Under the pieces are notes generated by a model. That model saw nothing but the letters and a program-made list of their open reading frames with translations. It had not been told where the DNA came from and searched no databases. From assembly GCA_016934605.1 (NCBI GenBank), contig JAFGSO010000073.1, positions 1 through 9,210 on the forward strand: DNA of 9,210 nt, written 5' to 3'. Of the stretch, positions 7,273-9,210 are shown piece after piece. How positions within the stretch are numbered: position 1 is the first letter of the stretch; every line of letters begins with the position of its first letter. The position numbers and the translations under genes were made by a program. The DNA comes from Calditrichota bacterium (lineage in GTDB: Bacteria; Calditrichota; Calditrichia; RBG-13-44-9).

Positions 7273-8166
7273 CATGAGATGGAAGGTTTTTCCGTGACCG
7301 GAGGGTTCATCATTAAGTATATTTACCGGTGGGACATGTACGAATATCATATAACTGACCATCTGCATGGGCAACGTGGGATGGTTCCATGGAATGGCGA
7401 CATTTTCAGGGGTATTGGCCCAATTATCATGAACGATGGCAAATTGTAGTGTATCGATAATATACCCTACTCCGGTAACGGAATGCCCGATGCTGTTTTC
7501 GCCGGTTTCCAGATTCCATTCTTCCCATGGTGCTTCCGGATTAAAAGCTGAGGTAGGTTCCACCGGACCCCAGCGGTAGATGAAGATTGTATCGGCAGGT
7601 GGACCGGGATCAATGAGCGTATCGCCTGTGGGAATGATATTCCAGTGCAAAAAATCGAGCTTGACAGGGTTTCCGTCATTAATTTCACGTTCGAATTCGG
7701 GAAACATATCCACCGGAAACTCCTGGATGTCCCAGGAATATGCGGTTTTTCCAGGCGGGACAGTCCAGGGAAATCCCAAAGGATTGCTGGAATTAAATGC
7801 TACATAGTCAATAATCCCCTGCCATTGATCGATGGCGTAGGTTCCCATTGCCGCTGGTAAGCCATTATCATTCATTCGGGAGGGGCTGCCCTGATTATTG
7901 GTATCCATAAACCAGCCGATGTATTCCACCGCCACCCCCGGAACCAGGCCACCCAGCATACCCTGGGCATTGGGATGGGATTGGATGAGTTCCCAGTAGG
8001 CGACAATGTTTAGAAAGGCAAAGGGTGCGCAATAATTGCTGTCGATGGTGGATGGTAAAGTCTTTTGGGGCGGCTGAGAATAATCAGGAACGTTCTTGAT
8101 CATAGTCAACTGACCATAGGACGAAAAAACCAGGAGGGTGATTATTAATAATCCTAAAGCCTTCAT
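7171..8166 (-). CDS. Secreted C39/papain-fold-like protein with truncated T9SS sorting domain
   Basis: The product has 331 residues as read. It begins with a Sec signal peptide (MKALGLLIITLLVFSSYG, probable cleavage near 18-19). The mature part has the pattern of peptidase C39-like papain-fold domains: NYCAPFAFLNIVAYW around C46, IGHSVTGVGY around H228, and FAIVHDNW with D247, matching the expected Cys-His-Asp order. The fold and proteolytic activity are inferred from these motifs only. A linker leads to MQNYPNPFN (298-306), the start of a T9SS type A sorting domain, which stops after YNTAGE at an in-frame TAA (7171-7173). Without the last 47 residues, secretion and surface attachment by T9SS should fail or be impaired. 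The start is supported by AGGGGA (8173-8178) six bases before the ATG, and a sigma70-like promoter lies about 155 bp upstream. Confidence 0.8.
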   Translation of the reverse strand: MKALGLLIITLLVFSSYGQLTMIKNVPDYSQPPQKTLPSTIDSNYCAPFAFLNIVAYWELIQSHPNAQGMLGGLVPGVAVEYIGWFMDTNNQGSPSRMNDNGLPAAMGTYAIDQWQGIIDYVAFNSSNPLGFPWTVPPGKTAYSWDIQEFPVDMFPEFEREINDGNPVKLDFLHWNIIPTGDTLIDPGPPADTIFIYRWGPVEPTSAFNPEAPWEEWNLETGENSIGHSVTGVGYIIDTLQFAIVHDNWANTPENVAIPWNHPTLPMQMVSYMIFVHVPPVNILNDEPSGHGKTFHLMQNYPNPFNANTKIEFRIPNSGFVTLRIYNTAGE

Positions 8167-8321
8167 GAGATTTCCCCTTTTATGTTGATGAATGTTTTAT
8201 ACATCGTTGGTAATGGGGGAAACACAGATGAGGAGGTCGTAAAAATCTTAAATGCCCGTAGAAGCCACAGATCAAGTGTTCCGTTCCCTCATACCGGGCA
8301 GTATTCCATATTGCACAATAT

Positions 8322-8349
8322 AATTTACATAATTTTAGGGATTTGTCAA
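8322..8349 (-). promoter_or_regulatory. Candidate sigma70-like promoter for the 8166 gene
   Basis: On the minus strand a perfect -35 hexamer TTGACA (8344-8349) is followed, after 16 bp, by TAAATT (8322-8327), which matches 4 of 6 positions of TATAAT. Transcription would start near 8315, giving a leader of about 149 nt before the ATG at 8166. The leader contains TGCCCG (8295-8300) pairing with CGGGCA (8253-8258) on the RNA, with TTTAAGATTTTT just after the second arm. Many Bacteroidetes use a different consensus, so this depends on the host's sigma factor. Confidence 0.4.
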
Positions 8350-8421
8350 GAAGCGAGGGACTGTGTATTAAAAAAAATAGATTACATGAACTTTTATTGT
8401 TATAACTCAAAGTTACATTAT

Positions 8422-8449
8422 TAAACTGAAAGTATGATAAGTCAGTTTA
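8422..8449 (-). terminator. Weak hairpin at the stop codon of the last gene
   Basis: An 8-bp inverted repeat, TAAACTGA and TCAGTTTA, separated by 12 nt, begins on the stop codon of the 8447 gene (minus strand). It is AT-rich and no U-run follows it, so it is at best a weak terminator or an RNA 3'-end stabiliser. Confidence 0.25.
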
Positions 8450-8692
8450 TCTTATAAGCATCATCTTTCTGGTTTGAGTGTAGTTACCTACTTGCAGCTT
8501 GTAAAAATATATGCCGCTGGCCAGACCTGAAGCATCAACCGTAACAGAGTGGGCACCGGAAGGAATAGAAGACGAAAGCAGGGTAGCTACTTCTTCTCCG
8601 GCAGTATTGTAAATTTTAAGAGTAACAAATGCAGGTTCCGGAATTCGAAATTCGAGTTTCGTACTGGCGTTAAAGGGATTGGGATAGTTCTG
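8447..8692 (-). repeat. Copy 2 of the paralogous T9SS type A sorting-domain tail (intact)
   Basis: This is the partner of 7027-7272, aligned without gaps. It has GAA at 8591-8593 where copy 1 has TAA, and serves as the intact reference for that mutation. Confidence 0.85.
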
Positions 8693-9210
8693 ATGTAACC
8701 GGATTTTTGCAGGTAACTGTTGTTCATTTTCAGCAATGGTGGTAATCAGATTGGCATAAATATTCTGAAGTTTGGCCAGAGCATAATCAGCACAGGCGGC
8801 TTCATGTGCCAGCATTGATGGAATGTTAAGAGAATCGGAACGCCAGACCGGCAGGATACTGTCGGTTGCTGTAAAAATGGAGTCCTCTGCGGGAAAGGAA
8901 TTTTTCCAGATTCCGCTACCCAATCCATCAAGCAATTTGTAAGTATCTATATAGTTCTCATAAGCAGGCTGGTCGAATAATTGTGCCCGGATCAGTTTGG
9001 CATAGTCGCACAGGGGGGCGGTTGATGTCCCGTTTGCCGCAGCCGGAGTTGCTCCAACCGGCCAGTATGGTACGGCAATGGAACCTGCCGGTTGACCCAA
9101 GATGGCCCACAAAGTGCTCAGTTTGGCAGACTCACCCGGCAGAACCCCATGGATAACCGCTGTTGAGACAGTGGTATTGCGGCAGATGCTGACTTCGGTA
9201 TAAATATATC
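8447..9210 (-). CDS. T9SS cargo protein, C-terminal part; possible peptidase C45-like (5'-partial)
   Basis: The frame is open from the window edge for about 254 codons to TAA at 8447-8449, so the N-terminus and any signal peptide lie outside. A possible TTG start at 9112 is only internal: the open frame continues upstream as TEVSICRNTTVSTAVIHGVL and PGESAKLSTLWAILGQPAG. This stretch, followed by SIAVPYWPVG and APLCDYAKLI, resembles the C-terminal region of bacterial C45-type (acyl-CoA:6-aminopenicillanate acyltransferase-like, Ntn-hydrolase) secreted proteins. I recognise it by pattern only, and the catalytic N-terminal half is not visible. The last 82 residues are a complete T9SS type A sorting domain, from QNYPNPFNAST to TRKMMLIR, directing outer-membrane export and surface anchoring or release. 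It is intact here, unlike in its neighbour. Confidence is high for a T9SS cargo protein and low for C45. Confidence 0.85.
   Translation of the reverse strand, partial: YIYTEVSICRNTTVSTAVIHGVLPGESAKLSTLWAILGQPAGSIAVPYWPVGATPAAANGTSTAPLCDYAKLIRAQLFDQPAYENYIDTYKLLDGLGSGIWKNSFPAEDSIFTATDSILPVWRSDSLNIPSMLAHEAACADYALAKLQNIYANLITTIAENEQQLPAKIRLHQNYPNPFNASTKLEFRIPEPAFVTLKIYNTAGEEVATLLSSSIPSGAHSVTVDASGLASGIYFYKLQVGNYTQTRKMMLIR

Noticed and set aside
3300..8166. A RiPP or lasso-peptide cluster built from the Cys-less Asn-synthetase homologue, the radical SAM protein and the C39-like protein
   Set aside because: The genes are far apart, with unrelated spacers. The C39-like protein has a Sec signal and a T9SS tail instead of an ABC transporter. 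The radical SAM protein is COG1313 and not a SPASM type, and I see no precursor peptide or RRE domain.

Overview
The window looks like a chromosomal segment from a bacterium of the FCB group (Bacteroidetes, Ignavibacteria, Calditrichaeota, KSB1, Marinimicrobia and relatives). The main evidence is two secreted proteins whose C-termini carry the QNYPNPFN...SG(M/I)Y.Y.L..G.YT.T(K/R)KMML.R module, the type A sorting domain of the type IX secretion system (T9SS). The genus cannot be fixed from the sequence. No rRNA, tRNA, CRISPR array, transposase or phage gene is visible.

Layout. Positions 1-3042 (+) hold an RND efflux pump inner-membrane subunit that lacks only its extreme N-terminus, cut by the window edge. 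It converges on 3300-5141 (-), an asparagine-synthetase-like protein that keeps the ATP-pyrophosphatase motifs but lacks the glutaminase Cys. The 257 bp between them hold short tandem repeats, the most striking being nine copies of an 8-mer (TTATACCC; GGGTATAA on the other strand). Positions 5142-5682 are AT-rich with no convincing gene and contain a strong hairpin. Positions 5683-6762 (-) encode a PflX/COG1313-type radical SAM protein with a twin-arginine signal. Positions 7027-8166 (-) encode a secreted C39/papain-fold-like protein whose sorting domain is cut by one in-frame TAA. Positions 8447-9210 (-) are the C-terminal part of a second T9SS cargo protein, perhaps of peptidase C45 type.

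How the genes relate. The four minus-strand genes are separated by about 260-540 bp and do not look like one tight operon. The gene at 8166 has a plausible sigma70-like promoter of its own. I see no pathway joining the RND pump, the Asn-synthetase homologue and the radical SAM protein. The two T9SS cargo genes share a paralogous tail (about 75% DNA identity, no indels), and comparing them reveals the nonsense mutation.

I did not find a convincing new multi-gene system. The points that best repay checking are the interrupted sorting domain, the possibly exported radical SAM enzyme, the Cys-less Asn-synthetase homologue and the telomere-like, G-quadruplex-capable octamer array.
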